In this document: one piece after another, positions 18,601 to 26,800 of the stretch
How positions within the stretch are numbered: the first letter of the stretch is position 1
Layout of the letters: each line of letters opens with the position of its first letter
Position numbers and translations under genes: made by a program
Notes under the pieces: model-generated
The model's input: only the letters and a program-made list of their open reading frames with translations
Databases searched by the model: none
Told to the model about the DNA's origin: nothing
Assembly: GCF_037893185.1 (NCBI RefSeq)
Contig: NZ_CP140772.1
Location: forward strand, 3,906,001-3,970,000
Source of the DNA: Chitinophaga sp. 180180018-3
GTDB lineage: Bacteria; Bacteroidota; Bacteroidia; Chitinophagales; Chitinophagaceae
DNA length: 64,000 nucleotides
Direction: 5' to 3'

Positions 18601-19146
18601 CTGGAATCCTACTGATCTGAACACCAATACGGAGTGGGCGCCGGCAACCTTCAACACGAAGTTACCATCGCCATCGGTAGCAGTGCCATTGGACGTACCT
18701 TTTTCGTTCACGCTTACTCCTGGCAGCGGTGTGCCCTTATCATCCGTCACGGTGCCGCGAACCTGCAATGTGGCTTGCCTCGTGGAGGCTACTGTTTCCC
18801 TGGCAGCATTCCGGAGTGCATAATCATGCGCCCCGATTTTCACTGCCTGCAAACCGAGTGGAGTGAGTACTTTGTTGAGTTGTGCTTCCAGGTTATCGTC
18901 TGTTATGCGTGCGGATTTGATGCTAACAGATTTGCCTGATATCTGGGCCGGAGAATAGCTGAAGCTGACATTCAGTCTGCTTTCCAGATCGCTTAGCATT
19001 TGTTGTAAAGAAGTAGCGTCAGGGTCTGGCGGTGCATCTTTACTTCTTACCATTAGTTGCTGCGGGAATGCGCTGGCCGACATCAATAGCAGCAATAGCA
19101 ACATGGTGCCCCATGGAGCATGAAGCTTCGTAAAGCTCATTTGCAT
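15676..19146 (-). CDS. SusC/RagA TonB-dependent transporter with STN signalling domain
   Basis: Outer-membrane active transporter of 1156 residues. Order of domains: signal peptide (about 1-28), STN domain (about 45-112, LQQMLSDLESRLNVSFSYSP), carboxypeptidase-like beta domain (about 128-200, VRGTVTDDKGTPLPGVSV), plug (about 205-350, with VYIRGQSSLSSDNQPLYVVDG and SVLKGASASALYGSR), then the 22-strand barrel ending in GAKIGFNF. The STN domain is the part that touches an anti-sigma factor, and the sigma and FecR genes lie immediately upstream, so this transporter probably senses its own substrate. It is the centre of a polysaccharide utilisation locus with SusD and two exported proteins downstream. 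Confidence 0.95.
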   Translation of the reverse strand: MQMSFTKLHAPWGTMLLLLLLMSASAFPQQLMVRSKDAPPDPDATSLQQMLSDLESRLNVSFSYSPAQISGKSVSIKSARITDDNLEAQLNKVLTPLGLQAVKIGAHDYALRNAARETVASTRQATLQVRGTVTDDKGTPLPGVSVNEKGTSNGTATDGDGNFVLKVAGAHSVLVFRSVGFQTIEKVAGNGPVTVQLQPTVRSLDDVVVTALGIKRQEKALGYSIATVKGDQVSTVKEVNIANALSGKVAGVNIRSASSDPGASAIVYIRGQSSLSSDNQPLYVVDGIPIAGGLRAPRQTVGQVVVDYGSTLSDINPDDIASISVLKGASASALYGSRAINGVILITTKTGSGGKKGLGVSVNSSAMFDRAWLFPKFQNDFGSGDREGTDETIADASWGPRLNVGTKRVQWDSPLDANGNPIPTDWIAYPNRAKDFFRTGKTLTNNIAITGNNKDGDFRLSYTNLKNEGIIPNTDLSRNTVNVAAGYNLNPKIKVSTNIGYTKNGSGNRPTFNRGSVSAIVYTTTPNVDIRKLRNYWLPGKEGLAQFSHVPGSTDNPYLVAYEFINSYDRDRITGNVELNIQLTKDLSLMGRTGMDLYSETRESKRPFSAVRNPNGGYAIETEYFKEQNTDFLLSYKKQLNSDFFFSVSAGANRMDQMGKSTSQKTESLVIPQLYNIANAKAGSVSNNSSRFQRRINSVYGMGQLSYRNFAYLDLTARNDWTSTLPPDNNSYFYPSASLSLIVSDMLGIKSDVLSFAKLRANWAQVGGDTDPYNLYNTFNFGQDWGSVKRANIGSILKNNHLKPLIATSHEFGADVRFLKGRLGIDFTYYSTVNRNQIIKVPVTYATGYNNMVINAGKIGNKGIEISLNATPVAGPFRWDMQVNYSRNRNKVIELMPGLSSYFTGSAEGIQFNLKEGAEMGDMYAQGWATVPDGEYKGQPLLNSDGTYQKVNEYIKIGNYNPDFMVGFTNTFSYKGFTLNLLLDWRQGGQFFSYVAKNLLSDGRTQTTVPGRDPKTGGLSWTDDAGRKRTDGMILFGYIQDGQGKYKLNDNVTDPENYYGEYYWGFNGRSTFDASYVKLREASLTYAFPKKVLGRLPIYNLSLSLIARNLFTWTAAEQGYDPETAMSISNGSLSPGVTSWGLPYTRSYGAKIGFNF

Positions 19147-19168
19147 AATTGTAATTTTTTAAAAGACT

Positions 19169-20146
19169 TTATTCAAAAATGATCTCTGAACCGTGTTGTT
19201 CCATTTTCAGCTGATGCACTGTAGTCATGGCCTTCAGGAGTACTGAAGGATCTTCAGCAGGACCGGAGCCGGTAAATAACAGGTCTTGTGCTTGTTTGTT
19301 CCTGAACCGTATCTTATATCCGTATATATCTGATAACTGTTGTGTAATATCGAGCAGGGTTTCATTCCTGAAGAGCAGCCTGCCGTGTTTCCAGGCAATA
19401 AGCCTGGCCGGATCGACATGCAGCATATGATGTTCGCCCGGACTGAATTGCATCATATCGCCAGGCTTCATTTGCAGGCTGTCGTTCACTACAATCTTTC
19501 CTTCTTCAAGTAATACCTTTACCTGTTGATGGCGGTGGTATACGTTGAAAGAAGTTCCTTTCACTTCAATGGTAACACCGGGCATGAGTACACGAAATTT
19601 GGGGTGCAGACCTGCAGGTGATTTGGATACGTTAAAGTAGGCTTCGCCGTTCAGTGCTACGGCGCGTACGTGTTCTTTGTCCCATTTACGGGGATAAGAA
19701 ACGGAGGAATTGGCATTCAGCTGTACCACAGAACCATCGGGCAGCTGCAGGGTTTTGGTTTCTCCAAAACCGGTTTGTACAAGTACCATCTCCGGGGCCG
19801 GACGGCTGCGGAAATACCAGGCGGCTATTACCAGTAGCAGGCAGGCTGCAGCAGCGGAAGCATACAGCATATACCTTCTCAACCCGTTGTTATTTTTTTT
19901 AACGGGCTGTTCGTTCAGCAGCAGGTCTATACGTTGTTTAACGGCATCTATCTCTGTTGCATTCACTTCATCCACCCTGAACCTCAGTGCCAGCACCAAT
20001 GCTTTTGCTTCTTCCAACACAGCTTCCCTGTCCGGGTGTGTGGCCACCCAGCTTTCCCAGAACAACGCTCCTTCCCCGCTCAACACCCAGGCACGGAATG
20101 AAGCATCAGCTGCAAGATCAGCTGCATTGAATTCACCATAGTTCAT
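19169..20146 (-). CDS. FecR-family anti-sigma factor
   Basis: Single-pass inner-membrane regulator that holds the neighbouring ECF sigma factor until the SusC signalling domain is engaged. Start at 20146 (MNYGEFNAADL) is preferred; an ATG six codons upstream is possible. The cytoplasmic N-terminal part covers about residues 1-88, one membrane helix about 90-112 (YMLYASAAAACLLLVIAAWYF), then the periplasmic FecR domain with LPDGSVVQLNANSSVSYP and KGTSFNVYHRHQQVKVLLEEGK, and a C-terminal STN-like region ending at DQLKM-type residues (TVHQLKMEQHGSEIIFE). It sits between the sigma gene and susC. Confidence 0.93.
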   Translation of the reverse strand: MNYGEFNAADLAADASFRAWVLSGEGALFWESWVATHPDREAVLEEAKALVLALRFRVDEVNATEIDAVKQRIDLLLNEQPVKKNNNGLRRYMLYASAAAACLLLVIAAWYFRSRPAPEMVLVQTGFGETKTLQLPDGSVVQLNANSSVSYPRKWDKEHVRAVALNGEAYFNVSKSPAGLHPKFRVLMPGVTIEVKGTSFNVYHRHQQVKVLLEEGKIVVNDSLQMKPGDMMQFSPGEHHMLHVDPARLIAWKHGRLLFRNETLLDITQQLSDIYGYKIRFRNKQAQDLLFTGSGPAEDPSVLLKAMTTVHQLKMEQHGSEIIFE

Positions 20147-20226
20147 AAAAAGTACCTTGTACAATAAGAAGAGCAGAAAATCGAAAAAATGCCCTCAGGG
20201 TTTTGGGATTTTTTTTAAACTTTTTT

Positions 20227-20817
20227 TTAGTGTAGCATTAACGCGGCTTCGCCTGGTGTGAGTAGTTCTTTTAAAGTGTCTATAGCCCTATATATTAAGG
20301 TACGGGCGTACTTCACTTCTTTTAATAACATAATGTCGGCAATCTCCTCATAGGAGAGGTTTTCGTAGAAACGAAGATAAATAGCTTCTTTCTGCCGTTG
20401 CGTAAGGGCATTCAGCTTCTGTTGCAATAAACGACTGGTCAGCTCCGAATGTTGCCGGTGAATCAGCATACTTTCGGGCGATAATTCGAGTGCAAATTCC
20501 TGTACAGCGTTGTCGTCAAGACTCGGCTGTACCGGTTGTTCCAGGCAGCGGAACAGCTTACGCCTGGCGGCTACCATCAGGTAGCTTTTCACGTTCACGT
20601 TGCGGGCGAGGCCTGTGCGTTGCAGGAACAGTTGTGAAAACAGATCCTGCAATGCGTCCATTACCAGCGCACGATCCGCTGTAAACCTGGCACAATACCG
20701 GAATAACAGCGGAAAATAACGCCGGTATATCTCCCCGAAGGCATCCCGGCTGCCCTCACAAAGCCCCGCCCACAGGTCGTTCTCGTCGTGCTGAGGATTA
20801 TAAAGGCTGGTAGACAT
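20227..20817 (-). CDS. ECF-type RNA polymerase sigma factor
   Basis: Sigma-70 family factor of 196 residues directing RNA polymerase to the downstream SusC/SusD locus. Region 2 lies at about residues 22-95 (DAFGEIYRRYFPLLFRYCARF, DALQDLFSQLF) and region 4 at about 130-185 (LTQRQKEAIYLRFYENLSYEEIA then a recognition helix). There is no extracytoplasmic or membrane segment. It is the first gene of a minus-strand run ending at 9716 and is followed by its FecR partner after 80 bases. Confidence 0.93.
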   Translation of the reverse strand: MSTSLYNPQHDENDLWAGLCEGSRDAFGEIYRRYFPLLFRYCARFTADRALVMDALQDLFSQLFLQRTGLARNVNVKSYLMVAARRKLFRCLEQPVQPSLDDNAVQEFALELSPESMLIHRQHSELTSRLLQQKLNALTQRQKEAIYLRFYENLSYEEIADIMLLKEVKYARTLIYRAIDTLKELLTPGEAALMLH

Positions 20818-20857
20818 CTGTTATGTGAATTAGGAATAAGGATTACTCTAAACTACA

Positions 20858-20891
20858 CAAAGGTCGAATGCCGTCATAACGTCCAGTCAAA
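20858..20891 (-). promoter_or_regulatory. Possible promoter of the ECF sigma gene
   Basis: On the minus strand TTTG (complement of 20888-20891) is followed after 22 bases by GACCTTTG (complement of 20858-20865), one mismatch from TAnnTTTG. The spacing is slightly longer than the usual 19-21. The predicted start would lie about 35 bases before the ATG. Confidence 0.35.
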
Positions 20892-20904
20892 AAATAACAA
20901 CTAA

Positions 20905-21855
20905 TTAATGTGCCGACAGTGCACCGGCGGTTACTGCTTTTATCTGCAGACGCTCGCACCAGCCCATAAAATCGTGGTGGATCTGCTGCAATACCTCCTT
21001 CTGCGCAGGTGTCAGTTCCAGCGCCTGTGCTCTGCTGATAGTACGTACCGGTATTCCTCTTTGTTGCAGAAAATATTTCGCACTCAACGGATAGGCGATG
21101 TGAATCAACGGATCTACCCGCTGCAGCTCTGACTGTATCCACTGAACATCTTCCTGCCTGCTTTCGTCTTCCACATGCTGGCACAGCCACACGAGTATTT
21201 CAGGGTAGAAATTACCGGAGATCGACGACATTCCCGCAGCTCCCATCTGCATGGAGGCAACGGCATTGGGTGTATGTGCATCGTAAAATTCCAGCCGGCT
21301 TCCCGCTGTTACAGCGAGTTTCGCCCGTACGTTTTCAACATCACAGGAAGTATCCTTATGATAGATCAGCCGGTTAGTGCTAAGTAAAGTACGGAGGATT
21401 TCCGGTGTGATAATCCGCTTATAAGGAGCGGGACATTCATATAACCCCAGCGGGATGTTGTCTGTCAGTGAGAATAATTCATCAAAACGCTGCAACAGCA
21501 CGTTGTCGGATTCATCCACATTGGCAAAGTGGCCGGTGATCATGATCACCGAATCTACACCGGTATCGTATATACGTTTTGTGAACTGTGCTTTATCAGC
21601 GATGGTCAGGCCGAAGGAACCAGTGGCTACTACCGGTACGCGGCCATTTACATACCGGACAACATGCCGGGTAAGCTCCAGGCGTTCGTCTTCGCTGATG
21701 CTATACATCTCGGAAGATAAACAATTGGCAAAAAAGCCTTTGACGCCGGCTTCAAGGTAAAAGTCGATCAGCTGTTCTACCATTTCCAAATCGATCTTAG
21801 CTTTCAGATTGAAAGGCGTGATCATCACAGGTACGAATTTCTTTTGCATAAACAT
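20905..21855 (-). CDS. Aldolase/lyase of the DHDPS/N-acetylneuraminate lyase superfamily
   Basis: Schiff-base class I aldolase-type enzyme, 316 residues, cytoplasmic (beta/alpha)8 barrel. The Schiff-base lysine is Lys167 (IYHKDTS) and the conserved tyrosine is Tyr139 (GLYECP, normally YNVP or YNxP). The usual GSTGE loop is replaced by CLSSEMYS at about 45-52, which argues against a housekeeping DapA and for a catabolic relative. It follows the sodium:solute symporter gene after 15 bases, so the pair probably imports and cleaves the same small acid or sugar acid; sialic acid is only one possibility. ATG at 21855 or 21849 could be the start. Confidence 0.85.
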   Translation of the reverse strand: MFMQKKFVPVMITPFNLKAKIDLEMVEQLIDFYLEAGVKGFFANCLSSEMYSISEDERLELTRHVVRYVNGRVPVVATGSFGLTIADKAQFTKRIYDTGVDSVIMITGHFANVDESDNVLLQRFDELFSLTDNIPLGLYECPAPYKRIITPEILRTLLSTNRLIYHKDTSCDVENVRAKLAVTAGSRLEFYDAHTPNAVASMQMGAAGMSSISGNFYPEILVWLCQHVEDESRQEDVQWIQSELQRVDPLIHIAYPLSAKYFLQQRGIPVRTISRAQALELTPAQKEVLQQIHHDFMGWCERLQIKAVTAGALSAH

Positions 21856-21870
21856 AAGCGGGTTTTATAG

Positions 21871-23391
21871 TCAGGAAGGTTTCAATCGCTGCAAACGTGT
21901 CAGCAATGTGCCTGCCAGGAAAATAGACAACGTGCCTACCACAATGATCATATTGGCGTGCAGCGGGCTGCGCAGGTACGGCGGCAGATATTTCGACAGC
22001 GACATCCAAAGTATAACGATCAGTCCTGTTACAGTAGCGGTTACCGCCGCAGCATTCTTCGTGCGGGATATCATGCCCAGCAGGAACAGTCCCAGCATAC
22101 CACCGGCGAATATGCCCGATAACTCCCACCACATATCCAGTATGCTTTTAACGCCGATCATGGCAATGCCGAAAACGATTGCCAGCAGTCCGGTTAGCGC
22201 TGTGGTGATATGCAATACTTTCATTTCTCCGGCAGCAGTAGTATCCTTACGGATATAACGCTGATATATATCTTTCAGGAATACGGTGGCGGTACTGTTC
22301 ATCCCGCTGCTGACCGTGCTCATGGCGGCCGACAGGATAGCGGCCACTATCAGTCCCATTAATCCCTTAGGTACTTTCTGTACCATGAACCAGGGCAATA
22401 CTTTATCGGCATAGTCTGCCGGCAGCAGCTGTTGTAGTGGTATATTCCTTTCAGCAGCCACCTGTTGTTTCAGTGGCAGCAACAATTCCGGATGTTGCTG
22501 TGCATAGGCGTACAGCGAGGTGCCGATAAAGAAAAACACCATACTCACCGGCACATACCAGTATACACAAAGCCAGATGCTGCGTACCGCTTCCTTTTCA
22601 GAGCGGGCGGTATGATAACGCTGTACATAGTTCTGATCCATACCGAAATTATTCAGGTTAATAAAGAACCCGTACAGGAATACCACCCAGAAGGTAGCAT
22701 GACTGAAATCGGCCGGATCGAAACTACCCAGCGAAAATTTATGTTCCGCAGTACCGATGCGTAAAATATCTCCCAAACCATTATTCATACCCGATACCAC
22801 CAGCCACAGGATGAGTAAGGCGCCGGCTGTTTTCACAATTCCCTGCAATACCTCCGTCCAGATCACCGCTTCCATTCCTCCCAACACCGTGTATATAATA
22901 ATGCAGACGCCGGTGACGATCATGATGGTACTCATGCCCAATCCTGTAAGCGCCTGCAAAGCCAGCGCCACGCCGAAAAATACGGCGCCCATGCGCGCGA
23001 GCTGCATCAATATAAAACATACCATTGCGTAAGTGCGTGCCCAGGGACCAAACCTGTGTTCGAGATGAGTATAGGCACTTACTTCGCCGCTCTTGCGGTA
23101 AAATGGCACAAAATATTTTGCGGCGATAAAGGCCGCCAGCGGCATCGACAAACTGAAAACAAACGAATTCCAGTTGCTGCCAAAAGACTTACCCGGTACA
23201 CCGAGGAATGTATTACTGCTCAGAAAGGTGGCATACAACGATAGTCCCAATGCCCATCCCGGGATAGTACCTGACGCAGTGGTAAACTGTGCTGCGTTTT
23301 TATTCTTACGCGAAAACCAAACTCCCGCCAATACCATACCCGCTAAATAAATTACGATGATAGCCAGATCAATCAGAGGCAATTGGTTCAT
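21871..23391 (-). CDS. Sodium:solute symporter (SSS family)
   Basis: Inner-membrane sodium-coupled transporter of 506 residues with about 13 predicted helices from the hydrophobic pattern. Family-like stretches include PGWALGLSLYATFLSSNTFLG near residue 45, a long amphipathic run around ILGGMEAVIW-type residues (YTVLGGMEAVIWTEVLQG), and AILSAAMSTVSSGMNSTATVF around residue 330, the conserved Na-site helix. It is the first gene of a two-gene unit with the downstream aldolase and is transcribed divergently from an AraC-type regulator, which probably controls it. Confidence 0.92.
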   Translation of the reverse strand: MNQLPLIDLAIIVIYLAGMVLAGVWFSRKNKNAAQFTTASGTIPGWALGLSLYATFLSSNTFLGVPGKSFGSNWNSFVFSLSMPLAAFIAAKYFVPFYRKSGEVSAYTHLEHRFGPWARTYAMVCFILMQLARMGAVFFGVALALQALTGLGMSTIMIVTGVCIIIYTVLGGMEAVIWTEVLQGIVKTAGALLILWLVVSGMNNGLGDILRIGTAEHKFSLGSFDPADFSHATFWVVFLYGFFINLNNFGMDQNYVQRYHTARSEKEAVRSIWLCVYWYVPVSMVFFFIGTSLYAYAQQHPELLLPLKQQVAAERNIPLQQLLPADYADKVLPWFMVQKVPKGLMGLIVAAILSAAMSTVSSGMNSTATVFLKDIYQRYIRKDTTAAGEMKVLHITTALTGLLAIVFGIAMIGVKSILDMWWELSGIFAGGMLGLFLLGMISRTKNAAAVTATVTGLIVILWMSLSKYLPPYLRSPLHANMIIVVGTLSIFLAGTLLTRLQRLKPS

Positions 23392-23534
23392 AGCCTTTCT
23401 TATTGGTTGATAACTTTAAAATTCAAAACGTGGATACTACATCACGGTGTGCCGGTCTTTTACAAATGTTGGATTTTTTTATGGATCATACAATGTTTCC
23501 TTTTATGAAAAGAATGGCTTAAATTACTATCGCC

Positions 23535-24392
23535 ATGAATCAACTTTCCACGCACACACCTGTCACCTGGATATTACCGGATCAGCTAAAACGCAAGCTG
23601 GAAAAGCATTCCCTTGGCAGCAACCTGTTTATCACCAGCATAGGAATATACCCCGAACAAAGTAAACGCGAATGGAATGAATCAACAGGATCATCCGTTT
23701 ATACCTTAATATATATAACACATGGAAAAGGAAAATTGATATCAGGAAAAAAACAATACCCCATTCAACCGAATCAATACCTGGTGATGCCGCCTGACAT
23801 TCCTTTCAATTGCAGGCCCGACGAAGCTGATCCCTGGTGCATGTATACGGCGCAGTTTTCCGGCAGGCTGGCAGGCGATATAACAGGCTACCTGGGCAAT
23901 AATATCAGGCCCCGCAGCATTCCGCCACTGGTGGGAAGGATTGCTCAGTTCGATGACATCCTGCATCATCTGGATCTGATGAATAACATCGAAAATCTGC
24001 TATACGCCAATTTCCGTTTCTATAGTTTTCTCGGCACTTTCCGTCTTAGTGTTTTTAATTATATGAAAAAGGGTACCGAGAACATTATTGAACAGTGTAT
24101 CCAGATCATGAAACAGCGGCTGGATCAGCCATTGACACTAGCCGATCTTTCGGCTGCCACAAGGCTGTCGGCCTCGTATCTGTCGGCCTTATTCAAAGCC
24201 CAGACGCGCTACTCTCCTATACAGCTGTTTACTTCATTGCGGATGCAGAAAGCCAGTCAGCTGTTAAAGGAAAGTAAGTTGACGATTAAAGAGATTGCCG
24301 CTGAAATGGGATACCCCGATCCGTATACGTTTTCGCGCTCTTTCAAACTGATGATGGGGGTTTCACCCAAACAGTTCAGGGGGAGCCACTAG
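23535..24392 (+). CDS. AraC-family transcriptional regulator
   Basis: DNA-binding regulator of 285 residues. The N-terminal half is a cupin-type ligand-binding domain (VYTLIYITHGKGKLISGKKQYPI and QYLVMPPDIPF). The C-terminal half, about residues 190-285, holds two helix-turn-helix motifs: LTLADLSAATRLSASYLSALFK and LTIKEIAAEMGYPDPYTFSRSFK. It lies divergent to the symporter/aldolase pair with a 143-base shared intergenic region, so it most likely activates that pair in response to the imported compound. Confidence 0.93.
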   Translation: MNQLSTHTPVTWILPDQLKRKLEKHSLGSNLFITSIGIYPEQSKREWNESTGSSVYTLIYITHGKGKLISGKKQYPIQPNQYLVMPPDIPFNCRPDEADPWCMYTAQFSGRLAGDITGYLGNNIRPRSIPPLVGRIAQFDDILHHLDLMNNIENLLYANFRFYSFLGTFRLSVFNYMKKGTENIIEQCIQIMKQRLDQPLTLADLSAATRLSASYLSALFKAQTRYSPIQLFTSLRMQKASQLLKESKLTIKEIAAEMGYPDPYTFSRSFKLMMGVSPKQFRGSH

Positions 24393-24484
24393 CGAAATAT
24401 TATCGTAATGTTAAGCAGTGAGGGATCGGTACTTTTAAAACGAATAGATATAAACAGCTGTTAGTAGTTAAAATCTGACACTCT

Positions 24485-24997
24485 ATGCGTTTCATTATCC
24501 CTTTGAAGTTGTTCACAGGTCTGTTTGCCGGTCTGTTGCTGACAGGCAGCTGCAAAAAGAGCCACACCGACAACGCCCAACCATCCATTCGTAATAGCCT
24601 TATTGCCGGACAATGGACCCAGCAGGACATTGTACTGGCCGTTGGCGTAAAAATGGGCGGGCAGAATATCCCTGCGGGTACCAGTATTATTACACTGGCG
24701 CCATTGCTGGGTGCTGGCGGCGCCGGGTTTACCTGTACGAAAAACAATACCTACAAATTTAACACAGATGGTTCTTACAGCATAACAGGGTGTACAGACC
24801 TCATCCTCCCCAAATCAGGGGGCGGTGGTAACTGGAACCTGGATGTGCACGATGCAGTACTAAAGCTCACCAGCCAGAAGGGCGACAACGATCCGCACTG
24901 GATCGAAAACATCAGCAGTACCAATCTTGATGTTTCCCTGACGGTAACAATTCCGGGTGTAGCCACCGTACCGCTGGTATTGAAATTAAAGAAATAA
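24485..24997 (+). CDS. Putative lipoprotein, lipocalin-like, unknown function
   Basis: A 170-residue lipoprotein with signal MRFIIPLKLFTGLFAGLLLTGS and lipid-attachment Cys23 (GSCKKS). After the anchor comes the pattern LIAGQWTQQDIVLAVGVK, then NNTYKFNTDGSYSITGC, GNWNLD and a final hydrophobic strand (VPLVLKLKK). This short antiparallel layout resembles lipocalin-like lipoproteins common in Bacteroidota, but no catalytic or binding residues can be named. It stands alone between the AraC regulator and the second sigma factor. Confidence 0.7.
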   Translation: MRFIIPLKLFTGLFAGLLLTGSCKKSHTDNAQPSIRNSLIAGQWTQQDIVLAVGVKMGGQNIPAGTSIITLAPLLGAGGAGFTCTKNNTYKFNTDGSYSITGCTDLILPKSGGGGNWNLDVHDAVLKLTSQKGDNDPHWIENISSTNLDVSLTVTIPGVATVPLVLKLKK

Positions 24998-25017
24998 ACG
25001 GTACAACTGCCATGTCC

Positions 25018-25045
25018 GTTATGTTTGAAATAACAATAACATAAC
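25018..25045. promoter_or_regulatory. Inverted repeat upstream of the second ECF sigma gene
   Basis: GTTATGTT at 25018-25025 and AACATAAC at 25038-25045 form a perfect 8-bp inverted repeat with a 12-base spacer. It lies 20 bases after the lipoprotein stop and 50 bases before the sigma start, so it may be an operator or a weak, T-poor terminator stem. Confidence 0.35.
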
Positions 25046-25095
25046 CGGCATTGCCTTGTATCTTGTCCGGGTCTATCTGATATTTGCTCGCCACT

Positions 25096-25608
25096 ATGGA
25101 AAATATCGTACAGGATATTATCAATGGGAATATTGAAAGTTTCAAAGTGGTATATCATACCTACCACTCCAAACTTTATTTCTATGTACTGAAATGTACG
25201 CATTCCGCCTACATTGCAGAAGAAACTGTACAACTTACCTTTATTCTTCTCTGGGAAAAAAGAGCCAGGCTATCTACTTCCTACAGTATCTCTACGCAAA
25301 TATTCCGTATAGGCAAAAGCGTTATGACAGATCAGCTGAGGAAGCAGGAAGTCAGAACCCGGCACACTCAAATGCTGATCAGAGATACTGCAGGCAGGCA
25401 TGCTGAAACAGATATTACAATAAAGGAGGAACTGCAGCGGGTGTATCATCATATAGAACAGTTATCGCCCACCCGGCGGAATATCTTTAAGCTGAGCCGC
25501 TTTGAAGGGTTGCCGCACAAGGAGATAGCGCGGCAATTATCTATTTCTCCGAAGACTGTAGAAAATCATATTGTCAGAGCTATCCGGAAGTTGAAAGAGC
25601 AACTTTAA
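25096..25608 (+). CDS. ECF-type RNA polymerase sigma factor
   Basis: Sigma-70 family factor, 170 residues from the ATG at 25096 (a TTG four codons earlier is possible). Region 2 lies at about 12-85 (IESFKVVYHTYHSKLYFYVLK, EETVQLTFILLW) and region 4 at about 108-168 (LSPTRRNIFKLSRFEGLPHKEI, then SISPKTVENHIVRAIRKL). It precedes a FecR gene and a SusC/SusD pair, giving the usual layout for self-regulated glycan import. Confidence 0.92.
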   Translation: MENIVQDIINGNIESFKVVYHTYHSKLYFYVLKCTHSAYIAEETVQLTFILLWEKRARLSTSYSISTQIFRIGKSVMTDQLRKQEVRTRHTQMLIRDTAGRHAETDITIKEELQRVYHHIEQLSPTRRNIFKLSRFEGLPHKEIARQLSISPKTVENHIVRAIRKLKEQL

Positions 25609-25706
25609 ATATTCCCTTGTCTGAGTGAGGGGATCGTTTTTCTGAAACGAATTAATACATATCCGGTCATGCGACCATCTCTTTTTAATTTATACAGATC
25701 CTGAAA

Positions 25707-26717
25707 ATGGCTTCTTCACTTATAGAAAAGTTTCTGCGGGGCGAATGCAACGATGAGGAGCAGGCCCTGGTAAAAGAGTACCTCTCTCTTCATCCGGAGG
25801 CATTGCAGCCTTACCTGACGGAAGAAAGCTGGCAGTCGTTCTGCACTACGCAACAGTTGCCCGCCGAAACTTCCGGCAAAATGCTCTCTGTAATAGCGCA
25901 GCAAACTTATCAGCGTCCTTCTTCCGGACGGCGGTTCATTGCCTGGGCGGCGGCCCTGCTCCTGCTTGTCAGCGGCGGAGCATGGTGGATTGTTGCCCAT
26001 CGTAGGCCCGTTACCGTTATTGCGTCGAAAGTACCTGCCCCCGTAGCTGCTCACGATAGTGTAAGCATGAAAGAGATCGTAAACCAGGGGCATGCGGTGC
26101 TGCAAATCACCTTAAAAGATGGTAGCAAAGCTGAGCTAACACCGGGTAGCCGTATCCGTTATTCCGAACCATTCAGCCCTACCAACAGGGATATTTACCT
26201 GAATGGAGAAGCGTTATTCCGCGTTGCCCCCGATAAAGCCAGACCATTCACCGTATATGCAGGTACGTTAGGTACCACTGCGCTCGGCACCGTATTCAGG
26301 GTAATCGCCTGGGATGATAAGAAAACAGCCCGCGTGCAATTACTCAGCGGTAAAGTAGTGGTAAAATCAGTCAATAGCCGTACCAGGGAAATATACCTGC
26401 TACCAGGGCAAACACTGGATTACGATCGTCGTAAAATGACAGCCCACGTGAATACCATCTCACGGACACCTGTACCAGCAGCGGTTCCTATGGCTACCCT
26501 CTCCTTCCGGAATGAGCCACTGACAAATATTTTCAGGCAGCTTGGTGAGCAATATCATGTAAAAATACAATACCCTGAAAAAGCCCTGGAAGGTATGAAT
26601 TTCACCGGCGCTTTCGATGGCAACAAAGAATCGCTCAACGATTTTCTGAATACAATCGGCATTTTAAACGGTCTTACTATCAAACAAAAAGATCATGTTA
26701 TTTACATAGCACCCTGA
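25707..26717 (+). CDS. FecR-family anti-sigma factor
   Basis: Inner-membrane anti-sigma regulator, 336 residues. One membrane helix at about residues 77-97 (FIAWAAALLLLVSGGAWWIVA) separates a cytoplasmic N-terminal part from the periplasmic FecR domain (LKDGSKAELTPGSRIRYSEPF, LGTTALGTVFRVIAWDD). The C-terminal 70 residues (MATLSFRNEPLTNIFRQLGE) are a DUF4974-type, STN-like domain. It follows the sigma gene by 98 bases. Unusually, the downstream SusC has no STN domain for it to contact. Confidence 0.93.
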   Translation: MASSLIEKFLRGECNDEEQALVKEYLSLHPEALQPYLTEESWQSFCTTQQLPAETSGKMLSVIAQQTYQRPSSGRRFIAWAAALLLLVSGGAWWIVAHRRPVTVIASKVPAPVAAHDSVSMKEIVNQGHAVLQITLKDGSKAELTPGSRIRYSEPFSPTNRDIYLNGEALFRVAPDKARPFTVYAGTLGTTALGTVFRVIAWDDKKTARVQLLSGKVVVKSVNSRTREIYLLPGQTLDYDRRKMTAHVNTISRTPVPAAVPMATLSFRNEPLTNIFRQLGEQYHVKIQYPEKALEGMNFTGAFDGNKESLNDFLNTIGILNGLTIKQKDHVIYIAP

Positions 26718-26800
26718 CACCTCCGTTATACTATTTATCTGTAACCGATGATGCTCTGAAAAGAGATCCTGGTTCCTTTTGCCTGAAAAAATGAAATACT

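Noticed and set aside
20905-21855. Housekeeping dihydrodipicolinate synthase (dapA)
   Set aside because: The GSTGE and YNVP motifs are altered and the gene is linked to a symporter and AraC regulator, which fits a catabolic paralogue.
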